DNA from: Thamnaconus septentrionalis
Taxonomy: Eukaryota; Chordata; Actinopteri; Tetraodontiformes; Monacanthidae
Direction of reading: 5' to 3'
Assembly (NCBI GenBank): GCA_009823395.1
Contig: CM020505.1
Span: 6,751,629 to 6,815,628 of the forward strand
Length of the DNA stretch: 64,000 bases
Shown: piece by piece, positions 12,080-25,800 of the stretch
Position numbering within the stretch: the stretch's first letter is position 1
Layout: each line of letters opens with the position of its first letter
Program-made: the position numbers and the translations under genes
The notes under the pieces: generated by a model
What the model was told of the DNA's origin: nothing
Seen by the model: only the letters and a program-made list of their open reading frames with translations
The model's database searches: none

Positions 12080-13805
12080 AGGGCCACCTGATCCAGGGAG
12101 AGGGATTTATATTCCTTCTGCATTCCTGATGGAGTCCTACAGAGTGACTGGCATTCCTAACAATGGACCACAGCAGGGCCACACTCAGCTGTCTCGCCCC
12201 TCCAGGCCCCACAGTAACGGACCTGGTACATACGGTCTCAGCATCCGCGTCCAAGGTATAGACGGACACCCCTATGTGGTTCTGAACAACCAGGACAAGG
12301 GTCCACAGTCCTGTTTTGACCCTAACACCAACACCTACATCGACACGGATGGATCTTTCATTGACAGCTATGACGAGTATGATTTTAGGGGAGGGAAGGA
12401 GGCTGGAGCCAACAGCCCCTTCATGGAGTACAGGTCTCAGAAGACGATGCATCATTACAGTGCTCCTCAAAATGGCATTACGGAATCACAAGACAGGAAA
12501 ACATCCACGCTCCTGAACTTTCAGAAGCATCCAGAAATACTGCAGCCCTATGATCCAGAGAGAAACTCCCTCAGCCTGGATGGCTTCAAAAGTTTGCCTT
12601 CAAGACCTCTGCCTCGGGCGGAGACCTCCAGCCGTCAGCAGAGTACTTCCTCAAAATCTGCCATTCCATCGTCATCTTCATCATCCCAGGCAACATCATC
12701 GACTCTGGACCCAAAGAAAGCTCCTGGCCAGCAAGAGAAAAGGCAGATCCTGTCTCAGACAGTGAATGACCCATCACCTTCCAATCCCAAAGCTCTGTCT
12801 CAGACTTTGCCTCCAAGCCATCTTGCTCAGCCTCGGAACAGGACGCAATGGCAGGTGGCTGAGCCGCAGTCCAAACCTCGTCCGACCGACACAAGTTCAC
12901 TTCCGTCCAAGACGGGCTTGAAAACCCAGCACCAATCTGTGCCCTCCACGCAGCCCCCCACGATCTCAAGTCCCACAAGTGAGCACAGCAAGACCTCCGG
13001 TAGATCCACCAGCTCCATCGGTAGCACCAATTCCAGCTTGGAGCGCTCCCACAGGGAGCCAGATGTCCTCCCGCTCCGTCGGGTCGACTCCAGCGGGCCG
13101 GTTCTTCAGTCATCCACCCGCTCTCGCCACTTGTCCTCACCCTCTGCCAGCAAGAGCCCGCTGGACGAGCAGATGGAGGCCCTGTATACAGACAGCATCA
13201 ACCGTCACGAAAACCGCCGCTACGTCCCATTCACTGCCGGTTCAGGCAGAGACATTGACACCGGCTCCATTCCCGCCGTCGATGAACTCATTGAGAAGTT
13301 TGATGGCAAAGACGGCAGTCACCCGCGCAGGGGCAGGGCGGGCCGACGGAACCGCATCAACCCAGAGGACCGGAAGCGCTCACGCAGCGTGGACAGTGCC
13401 CTCGGCCTGCTCGATGGCTCCGCCTATTCACAGGAGTTCAACCGAAATCGAGGCACGTCGATGGAACACGTCCTGAGACCGTCGCAGCTGAGGATACAGA
13501 AAGTAGGCGCTAATCAGGACTCCTGGATCACGGCCCTGGATGGCAAGGCTGACTCCAGGACTTGGTCTCGTGCCACCAGCGCCCCCGGCTCTCCTGAGAA
13601 CACCGTCTCGAAAGGCCTTGGCTTCATACAGGGATACAAAAAACCCCAGACTCGCTCCTCTTTACCAACATTTACCAACAAGGGCAAAGACAGCCCGGAC
13701 GGTGCAGCTCCACCTGCAAGGGCTTCAACGTCATCACTGTCGGCGTCACTATCCAAGCCCTCGTCCAGCATAGACAAAAAGTCCAGCTCCCAGACAGAGG
13801 TTCAG
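12080..13805 (+). CDS. cgnl1: cgnl1 exon 2: start codon and head domain
   Basis: The acceptor is TTGGTTGCAG and the donor TTCAG|GTAAAA. Coding begins at ATG 12129 and gives residues 1-559. It contains the ZO-1-interaction motif, a long Ser/Thr/Pro/Gln-rich disordered region and a conserved distal block ([20 protein letters not shown]). Long antisense ORFs over this exon are shadows. Confidence 0.95.
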
Positions 13806-16800
13806 GTAAAAAAAAATGCTCTACATTGTATTTGCACAACAGCTTGTTGGTACACTTTTTTTATATATATATGCCTCCTTTTTCATTAGTGTTTATTTGT
13901 ACCTAATTTCTTGTCATTTGCAGACAACGCCTGATCTCCTTAAAGGCCAACAAGAGCTTTCACAGCAAACTAACGAAGAGACAGCCAAGCAGATTTTGTT
14001 CAGTTACCTTAAAGATGGGTGAGTCATTCTGCCTCTTTTAACATCTTCTTTGGCTTCATTTGCTTGTCTGAAGATATTATTTGCTGCTCTTTGTTGTAAA
14101 GAGGGATGGGTGGAGGGGATGGGTTTGGGTCTTAGATGTAGCAAAATGCAAAGTGAGCATTTTGCTACATCTAAGAGCCACAAAGCAACATGCTGTATCT
14201 CAGCAAAATGAATCATGACGGTAGAAACTGTTCTTCTGGCAGACAGTTGGACTGTTTTTGATAAAAGTGAAGGAATGCATTCTTTTCTGCCTCCCATCTC
14301 AGCTGCGAGGCATCCAGCTGTCTGCAGTTTGTTTTCAGAATCCCACTTTCTCTCCCTGTTTTCTCTGCGCCACAGTGTGAAACATGGGAAAGACGTTCTG
14401 TTTGCTTCTCTAATCAGGTGCTTACGTCTTGTCAAAGAAAGGCATGTGGGGTTAAGAGGTTAACTGCGGCCAGTAATATACTGAGGTTCATGCACACGTT
14501 CAATTTTCAAGAAGTATCTGACTTATTATTTGCGCTTAACAGAAGGTACGGTTAACCCGCCATCCGTAACAGTCACACTGGTGTCTCAGGCAAAAGCTTT
14601 CACGTTTCTCCAGTTCAACAGAAGTGTTACAGTCTTGTGCTGATAGAGAAAGAGAACAGGAAACTGTTTGGGTGTGTCAGGCAGCAGGTCAGGAGTCACG
14701 GGACAAAGGAAAGGAAACACAGATGGAGCTGAAACTGAGCTACATTCCCAAGACCCCAAAGACAAACATTCACCAGCAGGGGTTATAAAGTTTTAATGAA
14801 AATCATGTGTTTGAGGAGGTCTGAATTTTTGAGGGGTGGAATTTTTGTGTCAGTGTTGCAATATATCAAAAGTATGTATCACCGTTGTCAAGTTGTGACT
14901 CTGGGTTTTAGATTTTGCCAGAGTTTTTTTTCTTTCCAATTTGAGTAAGAGATGAAATATGCTGTGTAGGCTGGAGTATCCTCCCTTCTCAAAGCTCCAG
15001 TGATGCATTAACACACCCTCAGTTGTGTATGATAAAGACAAAGCTACTCCTTAGTCTGGCAAACCCACTGTTGAGTTGCAGTCCTGATAGATTGTTGTCG
15101 AGGTTGTTACTGTTTAAGTGATATATTGCAAATAAGGCAACGCTGTCAAACAAGTATATATATTGTGTGTGAGAATGACTCGTGTACAGCTCACAGTCAT
15201 CTAATGAAAAGAGACTGCATCAGTTCCATTGTGCCGCCTGTATGTTTTTTGTGTTTTTTTTCTGTGCATGTGGCTCAGAGTTCAGTGGTCAGCTGTGATG
15301 AAGTTGTGAGTGCTGTGAGGTGACACATCAAAGCAGGCTGATCCCTCCTGACCTTCCCTGAGCTCAGAATGAATTACTGTGTTCCCACGACTTTGCCCAA
15401 ACAGCTTTAGAAAACCTTTTCATAATTAGCAAGCGCGATAAGTCTCCTTTTTTGCGATGCGCGTGTTTGCAGAAGCAACGACACCGACGAAACGACAAAG
15501 AGAAAGGTCAACCTCGTCTTTGAAAAGATACAGACGCTGAAGTCTCGGGCCACAGCGACTTCGCAAGGCGAGAGCAAGGTGAGACTTTATATTGAGTCAA
15601 GTTAACTTTGGAAGAGTCAAAGAGCCCCAACATGAAATCTCACCTATTTTTTTTGTTTTTTTGTAGTCCCAACTTCATCTAACAAGTAAAAATCATGCAT
15701 ATTAATGTGCTCTCATGTACATGTTCTCTGGGTAGTCCACAGACTTTGCTGCACAGGCCAAAACCCTGCAGGAGCAGAACGCTGAAATGGAGAAGCAAAT
15801 GGCCCAACTGAAAAAACAGCTCGAGGTAACAAGACATACTTGTTTGTGTATTAAAACCAAGCCTTTCTTCACGGGAAAAAAATCCTCCAACCTCAGAAAC
15901 TCATGTCTCACTATTAAATTCTTGCTTAGTAATCCACAGTGTTTTTGTCTTGTGTATTTCCTAATGTTTTCTGAGGAGGCAGACAAGAAACACAAGAAGA
16001 GGGAGTTTTTTTTTTTGCAAAAGTCTGGCAGTCAGCCAAAGTTCATTAGTCCTTTACTGGGCCTGTTGGATGCACAGTATTAATACAAGCGGTGACATTT
16101 GCCCAGTTACAAGTGAATTCTGTTTTAAAAATGATTATGAAATAAACGTTTCCAAAATGGGTGAAATTATTGGGGTCCTCCTGTTTAGATAAGATGGCGA
16201 TTGAGTTATTATGTAGTTGTAACATATATGAGTATCTTCAATAGAACTTAAATATGGATATTGTGTGTTTCACCATCAGAAGAATGATGCGGACAAGAAG
16301 GCAGTGACGGACTTGAAGGACCTGCAGCAGGAACTTGAGCGGAGTGCCGAGGAGTGCAAGCGTCTGAGGGAGAAACTGGCCAAAACGGAGGCAGAGCTGC
16401 AGAGCACAGTGGAAGAGTGAGTGCACAGACACGACCCTGGAGAATAGCTGATCCATTTCTAGCCTTGATAACATTTATTCAACTAAGTTAGAAGTACCAG
16501 TTCAAGGTGATCATGGTTCTGGATTTGGATGCTGCGAGGCGTCATGTTGATGCTGCAACATTGTGAACTTAAGTTTAAAGCTTCATGAGAATTGCCATTT
16601 GGTGGTTAGAGACCCTCGAGTGATATCGTCCCACAAAATGGTAATGATTACCTTGACATGTGAATCATTAAACCCATTGTCAAAAACTTGAACTGTGAGA
16701 CTGGGACTGTTGTTGAACTCCTTAGGCAGTGATGGTTACCAGAGTCACTTCCTGTGCCTTGTTGTAAAGTCCCTACTCCTAGGTTTAACATTTTACATTA

Positions 16801-19800
16801 TTTCTAACATGGAGTTCATTATTTAGTTTGAAAATTAGTGCAAAGTCAAAGCCCACATTTAGAATGTCCAGCATTTCAAATACAAGTGACTTTAATGATT
16901 AACTGCTGTTGTAACTTGTTTATCTTAGATATGCAAATGATCATTTTCAACTTTTTTTTCTTAAATCACTCCTATCTGTAGTTCTCACTTTTTCTCTGGT
17001 CATTTTATTTCTGTTAAATTTGCTCCCCAACACAAGAATTGTTGTTGAGCAAAATATTCCCTGACTGAGTTGAGTGAGGGGCCTCACATCACTCATCAGT
17101 CTCCTTCTCTGTGTCGTCATGCGTTATTGGTTCAACATCAGTTACGTCTTCTTTTTAAAACGCTTTGCTCTCTGGGACCTACACATTCGGACCCAACACA
17201 GTTGCACAGTTGTGTGAATTAAGCCGCAGGTGTGCAGGGTACGTTTTTTCACATGCAGCGCGTGTCGTCAGGCTTTTCCAGGTGAAGATGGAGCGGGAGC
17301 AATACCAGACGGAGATCAGAGACCTGCAGGACCAGCTGTCAGAGATGCACGACGAGCTCGACTCGGCCAAGAAGTCCGCCAGCGATGAGGAGAAAGACGG
17401 CATCATGGCGGTAAGGCATCTTCCACATTACAATGGCAAAAAAAATATCAGTTGTGAATCATTTGACTTCCAGCAACAACTCATCCATAACAGTGACAGC
17501 AAACAAGTACATTTATTTAGTGACCATCAAGGTTAGCCATTGAAATGACAGTTTTACAAATAAAAACTTGTTGGACTCTGTGGAAAAATGTTTTTAGTTG
17601 TTCTGTGCAAATACAGAATGTATTTTATTTTACCTTTGGCGTTGATTCCACAAAAAGGAAGAACAATGCCATTCTATTATTTGTTCTTGTTGTACAGTGT
17701 GATGTAGCGTTCACAACTGTGTCAAGGGTCATGGCAACACTCAGGAATTCAACTTGAGTCTGCATTGAAGTGGGCCAATGGTCGCTGACTCTCCTCCACA
17801 GGACATGATGCAGCTGAAGCTGGAGCTGCAGGAAATTCTCCTGGCCAGGGAGGAGCAGGAGGAGGTGCTGAGGAGGCGCGAGCGAGAGCTGACGGCTCTG
17901 AAGGGAGCCCTGAAGGAGGAGGTGGCCGCTCACGATCAGGAGGTGGACAAGATGAGGGAGCAGTACGAGAAGGAAATCAGCCGGCTGCAGGCGTCCCTGG
18001 AGGAGGCCAAGCAGGTACTCCACTCCCTCTCTCCCTCCCTCCCTCCTCCGTCCATCCTCCCCCAGCTCCTCTTCTTCTCTACCCTCCCCCAGTCCAGAAA
18101 CACCGCAGCCTCTTGCAGAGGAGTGGAGATAAGCGTCGCATCGGGGGGGCTGCATGCTGCTCTGCCGGTTGGGCCATATGTTCTCCATCAGACGCTGTGT
18201 TACTGCTACTTTCCCAAAGCAGCCAGTTTTACTGGTCATCTCGTGGTGATCAGCAGTGGCCATAAGATTCCCCGCACACAGCGTCCAGCGTTTTCTTAAA
18301 CGACACAGTGAAATTAGGGTCATCTTGAGTTCACGCGTTTGGGCTGAGTAAACAGACGCACTTGAACAAGAAAATGAAACGCAAGCGTCTTCATTTAAAT
18401 TGAAAGGGCTCCTGGCAACTGGAGCGTGGAGGCGTTTCTTATCTCAGCTTGTTCTGCGAGGGAGAAAAGTATTACAGGAAAAACAAGGCGTGATGATGAA
18501 ATGTTGACATTGTTTGTATAATAAAATGAGGGGAGTTGTCTGACAGCCAAGGCCACTTTTTTAACTTAGTAAGAAGTTTTATGTACGTTTCATTAGCAAG
18601 CGTCACTATGTGCGATGAAGACAGTTTTATTCCGCAGCAGTTTTATATATTTTTTAATAAGTTAGTGTTCATTTAGAAGTTGTTATAAAGGCTTTATATT
18701 GAGGTATTTGCTTTTTCATTTATAAATTTTATTTATTTATTTAGCATACATCAAAAAATCAATGGGGCAGGGATGAAACAAAGCCCAATGGGCTTGTAAT
18801 TTAATTACAGTCAATTTAAATTAATGGGGCTAACAAATAAACTTTGAAAAAAATTAGGAGACACAGTACAAATAATCAATGTTGGATAATACAAAAAGAA
18901 GAAAAGAAGAAGTTTTGCAGACTGTCAGGGAGGTCATTGTTCCTGTAAATAAACTTGTTAATAAACAAACATATCTGATAGATATTCAATTTATGCATTG
19001 GTGAGATAGAAAAGTTTTCTTAAAACAAACTGAACAGTTTCTTAAAACTTGCTGGAAAACGAATAAACAGAACAAAATCCATGGAAAACACTTGTCTGGG
19101 GCAGATTAATGAACTGCGTGTGGCGGGAGGAGACCGGGCACTCAAAGTCCTGAAGACACATTGTCTTTCAGCTTGTCATCGCCGTGTGACTCACGCATGT
19201 CCTGTTTGTCTCCAACACTGGAAGTTGTCCTTGTTCTGGTCTTCCTGCAGGCCTGCTGGGGGTCCACAGCAGAGCTGCACTCTGCTGTGCAGGTCTGAGA
19301 GAACATTTACTTTAGTGGAACAGAGCCCCGCCGCCGGTCGGGGGTTCACCCTCAGCTCTTTATCAACACAGGCAAAGATGAAGTCACTGTTTGTTTGGCT
19401 TCTAAAAAAAGAGAGAGCTCTCACTTGCTGGAGCCTCCCTTTGGTGTCCCACAGGGAAGACTTTGAAGTCTTTGTGGAGCTCTGTTTATTTATCTGTGCT
19501 TTATTGATTGAACTATTGTGTGAGCTGCGAATGCACAAAATGTGAAACAGAACCCTTTTGAACGATCCATAGAAACAAGAATTTTGGACTTATGCACTAA
19601 CACCAAAATAATTGTTGTCTACTGTTTGTGCAAACATCACCATGATGATTCAGGATCTCCAGCTCGTCAGTGGAATTTAAAAAATCCTTTTTTTTTTTTT
19701 TTTTTTTGCACAATCCTGTTTTCACAGTGTGCTAAAACATTTCTCCAAAATCAACTTTCTGATATCACAAAGGGCACAGATACCCCCAGTGAGGTGTTTC

Positions 19801-22800
19801 CTCAGCGAGGCTGCATGATTTCGTCCTCTTTCCAAATCAGTGGAAGCTCCAACAAAGTATCATTTTTCCCAGGAAATTTAAGCAAGGAGAGCAGAGCCTG
19901 CAAACAGATGATTAAAAATCTACTGTTTTGAGGAATCAGGAATGCAAGGCCGCTCCACTGAGATGAAACCATCTGCTCTTCAACCATAATAACAATACAG
20001 TAGTAAAAAGTTCACCACACACGCACAGTCGTCCATGTCAAGGCTTACTGTCTCTCCCGCCCCCCAAACCCCACCCCCCCGCCTTCTCCCCTTCACCAGC
20101 AGCCCTGATATTTTGTGGCCCCATCACAGAAGAATGCTGGAAACTGGAGCACTAAATTGCTCTGTCTGTATACTAGTTAATTGCAGTGGCAAGCCATCAC
20201 TAATCTAATGAAGTGCTGTTCCCTGAGTTGTGTCGCAGCCCCTCTTCTTCTCTGTGCACCCTGAAAGAGCCGGGGGTAATTGTGGCCCTCGCTGGATGAT
20301 GAATGATGAGTTTGTTCCACACAATAGCAACGGGGGTTGGGATGTGCTGAATAAGTGGGTCAGTATGCTGAAGGAACAAGGGGGTGTGTGGCTGACCCCC
20401 CAAAAAAAAAAGAATTGGGGTGCCTGCCTGGTTTGTGTCTTCAATTGAAAGCTGCATTGTGTTTTGCATGGAGTTGAAATGTGTGGAATGTTATCAGTGC
20501 TGATCAGATTAAAATCTTTTGCCAGGCTCCCTTTTTATTTTATTTTTTTAAACCATCAAAATCAGATGATTGTCAGCATTGTCTGTGCGCGTTTGGAGGT
20601 GAATATGATCTTGTTGTGTCAGCGCACGTTGCTATGCAAGAACTTGAAAGATGAGGTGCAGTCAGCAGAGAGTTTTGATTCCAGGAATGCCGGGGGTCAA
20701 AGTGGAGAATGTGCTCCCCGCCGGCTCCTTTTTCACACAGATCTGGCTCTGTTACAGTGCCGCCCGCCCGCCCGCCCGCTCCAACCTGTGGGAGATTCTT
20801 TCATTTCAGCCTCTTTAGGGTGCTGCCGTTGCCGCCGCGGCATCTCCGTCTCCACAGCGCCCGGCATTGAGGCTTTCATAAGTCTCAGCCCCGCTCTCCC
20901 TTTCTTGCCGGAGTGACGGCATGGTGCGCTTATCGCTCCGCGCCCAGCGCCGGCTGGATTTCACCTGCAGCCCAGAGACACGCTGTGTACACGGCCACGT
21001 TCTTATCTCATCTCTAACCTCAATCCCAAACGCCGTATTTTTCATTTCCCAACTCCACAGTGTCCGTGCGAGACGCCGCAGTGATCTGCCGCTCGGGCTG
21101 AAGCAGTTAATTTTTCTGGCCTGTGTCCTTCCTGCCTGTATCACTGGCTGCCTCTCCAGTAATCTCCACCTGGGTGTGAACTGAAGCCTCGCTGCCTGAT
21201 CGTCAAAAATTATGTCGACCGGTGGAGAGTCCTCCTCCCCCGCTCCTCCTGCAGGCCTTTTTAAAGTAAAAGGCTCCTGCATGAGTCTGTGTGTTTGATG
21301 ATAGCGCCGTATTCTCAGCGCAGCTTTAGGAGCCAGCGGAGGAAGGAGGCGCAAAGCAGCTGGTTCACTAGTGGACTTAATAGAGGGAAGTTCTGGCTCT
21401 CGACGCCGCCTGCACGGAACGACACCTTTTGCACTTGTTGAAATGAGGTTCTTCAAATTGTTAGGACGATCACTTTACAGATTTACGGCTTTAAACAGTT
21501 TCCGCAAATGTTAACTAAGTGGCCAGCAGGTCATGTGACGGTCACGACTGTGTCAAACCCAGCAGTAATCTGGGTAATCCTGTACGCTGCTTCCAAACAC
21601 TGAGTCGAGGTACGCAAATTCAACGCAGAGATCTCAGCTTGAGATGACCGAGACTGATGAAGAATTGGGATGCAAATTATTGATTAATTGATTAATCGTT
21701 AGTTGATTGACCTTATCGATCGATTAACGATTAATTGATAAGCAACAATTTTTTTTTACAACCTAAATTTCACAATGAAAAATGTGCAAGGAACACATTA
21801 TTTAACCCTTACATAATGAGGAGGGTCCAATGTGACCCATTTTTACATTGGTGAACAGTAAAAACACCCTCAACATTTATCCTCTGACTTTAAGTTGATT
21901 TCTAATTGGTCACATTTCAACTTTTCTTTTTTTTTCTTTTTTAAAGTTGTTTAAAAATAACTTGGTTTAGGTATATTAAGACCATCATAGTATCAACAAG
22001 TGAATTGCTCTTTCCTACCACTACACTGTTATGATATTAACTACCAGTGTAAAAAAAAAAAATCAATTAATTACGACTAATTTAATTTTATCAATTAAAT
22101 TCCTAATTGACAATTCATTGATAATCAATTAATTGTTAACATCCCTTTTGAAGACGAATTGTTATGCCTGCATTTCACTCCTCTTGTACGAGCTCTGAGA
22201 GACAGTCTGTGTGTGTGAGCGTGTGTGTGTGTTTAATAGTTTTCGTGTGGAGTCAGCTTTTAATCCCTATGACCATGTACTCGTGAATCATAGCAGGAGT
22301 GGAAGGGTTTAAAAGAACATTTGTATTTTAGAACTGACAGTTAAGGAGTTGACGAGTTGGACTGAAATATGTCTGAAATATGTTGCTGAAGTTCCTCAGG
22401 CTGAGTCATTAGTTTTTAAAGACTTGATAGGTTTGAGTTCCTTTTTTTGCTGTTTGACTTTTAAAAAATGCTTCATGCTTTTAAATACTAGAACTGAAGA
22501 TTTCTTACCTGCTGGATTCACAGTGTTGCTACTTTGAATCCAAAAAGAAAGACTTCCTGTTTTCCTCAATTTTACATTGTCGGTTTAAACATGTTCTATT
22601 TGATGCAGTTGTGTTAAATTCTTGAACAGCACTTCATCACATAGATAATCTGGACTTTTACTGCAAATTAAATTTTGGAAAAAAAATATTCCCATTATCT
22701 GAATCTGAGAAACACAATTCTGAAAGGTCTCTCTGTAAACCGTGTTACATGCAAACACACTGCCAGCTTGCAGTGAGGCTTCACACAGAGACTCTTTTGA

Positions 22801-25800
22801 AAGCAGGATTTTGTTTCCACTTCTCCAAGGACAAGACAGGGTTTGATTACCGTCCACCTTTCGACCAAAGAGATGCCAGAGCTTCTCAGCTGTCGCATTT
22901 TAATTTCTACTTCAATCCGTTCTTTCAGACACTGACAAGCCTTCTGTTCCAGTTAACCACAGCTCTCAGTGCCTCCTTCATGAGGAATGCTGTGTTATGT
23001 GTAACACAAATGTGTGCTGGCAAAGCTAATTCACACTTGTTCAGTGCTTGCAAAGATTTTTTTTTTTTTTAATATTCTATCTCCTAATATGAGCATTTAG
23101 CTAAAGTGATAGAAAAGCAAATCTAATCACACTAATGTGTTTTATGTTTGTTTTGTTTTTTTGTTGGTGTGCTTAGTGATGTCCCTCATTTCCTCCAAAG
23201 GCATTCAAGTCACATTTAAAAACACTCAGGCTGTTTTAAAAAAAAATACTCCAAGCCATTATGTCAAACCGGTTTGGCAGCTTAACCTCCAGTTAAACTC
23301 TTGCCGCCCAAGCAATGACGAGAGAATGGGGCAATAAAGATCAATTAATGTCTTTTGATTTGACGGTTTTGGTGTGTCCAAGATTATTAAGATCAGTACA
23401 TTACCTTTAATCTGTAGGAAGTAATGAGGATGGGAAGGAAGCATTTGCTCATAATACAATAAAAGATAATGGATGATAAAAATGTCAGTGGTAAAGTAAC
23501 AATAACTACATGACAAGTTTCCTGTGTTGCTAATACAGAAGCTTTGGATTGTCAGTCCTTTTCTAAAAGACAGAATTAAACCGTTTTTCTTATGTTATAC
23601 TATAGGAAAGATTGATTAAAAAAGAAAAAAATCAAAGTAAGATTTGACAGGACCGGGAAGAGGAAGTGACTTTGAGGTTTTACTAGGTGAGGATTGATGA
23701 CAGGAAGAACAGGAAAGAGAGGAGGAGCTCACCAGTTGAAAAAAAAAAAGACAAAGAGGATACGCGATTGAGGATTGAGTCGTGTGGAGAAGCTTTATTT
23801 GTGTCTGTAGGCCAGTTTTTGAAATGACAGTCAGCATGTTTTTGCAGCTGTAGTAAAAGGAAGTGATTTGTTCCAGTACATCCTGGTCTGAAGGTTGGCA
23901 TAAAAACAGTACAACCAAAAAGCACAGTGCAGTTCACAGCTTCTGTAATATGATGTTGTATTCACTGGAAAACTTTGAAACACATTAGCTGAAGGAGGAA
24001 TTCATTGGAAGAAATCCCACTCTTGGCCTTAGTTTGTTGTGTTATTTCTCATCCCGTTTGTAGAACAAAATGTTTTGTCTTGATGAAGTAGGAACGCAGA
24101 AAAACAAGAGCAGGATGTCTTCAGTATACAAACTGGCTGTTTACATGAAGCCTCAATGATTTTCAACTTGTGGATTTCTCCACTGCTCTGAGTGGGTTAT
24201 CATTAAGATTGAAGAATTTGACCTTGACTTCTTGCAGCCTAAGAGTTTATAAACATTTCATGTTTTGTTTTGCTTTTATTTTAATACTTTTTAGGTTCAA
24301 TCCTCCTAAATACTTATTGACGTAGCTCAACTATTAAATTCACAGTCTGCTTGGATCTGAATTTCTGTTGCAGGCGTCTTCCAGCTGTATTTGCATTTTT
24401 TTTTTTTTTTTACCGCCAGCTGAATGAGAGAGTCAAGCTTTAACCAATGCACACGAGCCAACATTTCTGTTCTGCACGACACACGACTCAAAGTTAGTTA
24501 ATCTGCAACTTTAGACAAACACTTTGAATGCACACAAGGGGCTGAGCTGGTGTGCAAGTTCAGCTAGAAAGGGGGAAAGTTCCAATGGTGAGATGTTACC
24601 ACATAGTGTCCCATGACTGAACTTGACTCGTGTCTTTGATGAATTTTTCTTGAAGTAGGTGATAAATATTGCGTTCAGTGGACGAACAGAACAAGCGAAA
24701 CACGTAACAGCTGATGAATTGAATGCTTTCTAAAGATTAAGAAGTTGTCGAGACACTTTCAATCAACCATTAACTTTTAATTCATGTCTGCAAAGCTGTT
24801 AAGTAATACCAGTGTTGCCGCAGAGCTGAAATGTTTGTGTCTATTAGGGCTGTGCGATTAATCGATTTTAAATTGAAATCGGATTTATTATTTATTATTT
24901 AAGACGATGTTAAAATAAAGAAAATCTTAAAATCGATTTTCCTTTCTCGCGTGCTTGCGTTTGCAAAATGTGAAAGTTTTGCAATTTATTCATTCATCGT
25001 TGCTCAAGATGATAGAAAAACCTTTTATTTTTAAAGTGGGATTCGTTTCTGTTTCATTTAAGTTTTTACTTAATCCCAAATAAAGGAACTTTGTCGTTGT
25101 TTTTGAAGAACCTTCTCATTTTCAAGTGAAGTTTGGTGAAAGTGAGGTTCTCACTTCATTAATCCCAAGGGATTTATCTTTGTTTGGTCAAGAAGACTGT
25201 AAATGTCGTCACTTTACTAAACCCAAGGCTTCAGAGAAAAAAAAATGGAAATTTTTTTTTGTCCAAAATGGCTCAGCCCCAGTGTCGATATTAAAACAAA
25301 GAATTGATCACTCTCCAAAAGATCTTAAAGTTAATCACTTCAGTCCCACCCCTCCCTCTTCCTCTGTGTTAATGGCCGTCTCTGCTCATGTTTTCAACAT
25401 GTATGACCTAGTGTGGGAACTGGGACAGGCGGAGGCTGAACTCAACTTTCTCCATGTGTTGTCAGAGTGGAGCGGAGGACGCGTCCTGTCCGCGCTTTTA
25501 ATCGCTCCCTGAAAGGTCGGCGGTCCACATCGCTCTCCGTTCCTGAGCTGCCGCCCTCTGCACCGTCACGGTGTCACCAGCACGGCAACGTGGCCCGCAG
25601 GATGTTTAACAGCGTGTGAAATATTAATGCCAGCCTCAGAGAACACAAGCTTATCGCAAAAGTCACAGACTGATGAAATATTTGTGCAAATTTAGATCAA
25701 TCGATATCATGGTGGCATTTCTTTTGATCACTGACATTTCTGTGCATCTTTAGGGAGAAAAAAAATATGAGATCATAAAACAGCTCTAAAGGTAAAATTG

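Noticed and set aside
12012..13140. Long minus-strand open frames opposite cgnl1 exon 2 (152 and 184 codons)
   Set aside because: They are the complement of a confirmed exon with strong codon structure on the + strand; no splice sites or family similarity.
14130..14176. Calling the hairpin a microRNA gene
   Set aside because: The stem is about 24 bp with a 7-nt loop, shorter than usual pre-miRNAs, and no known mature sequence is recognised.
17625..18323. 232-codon minus-strand ORF over cgnl1 exon 8
   Set aside because: It is the shadow of a Glu/Leu-rich coiled-coil exon, low complexity, with no start context.
20815..21456. 213-codon minus-strand ORF
   Set aside because: It sits in a GC-rich island where stops are rare; no recognisable domain. 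Treated as a possible regulatory region instead.
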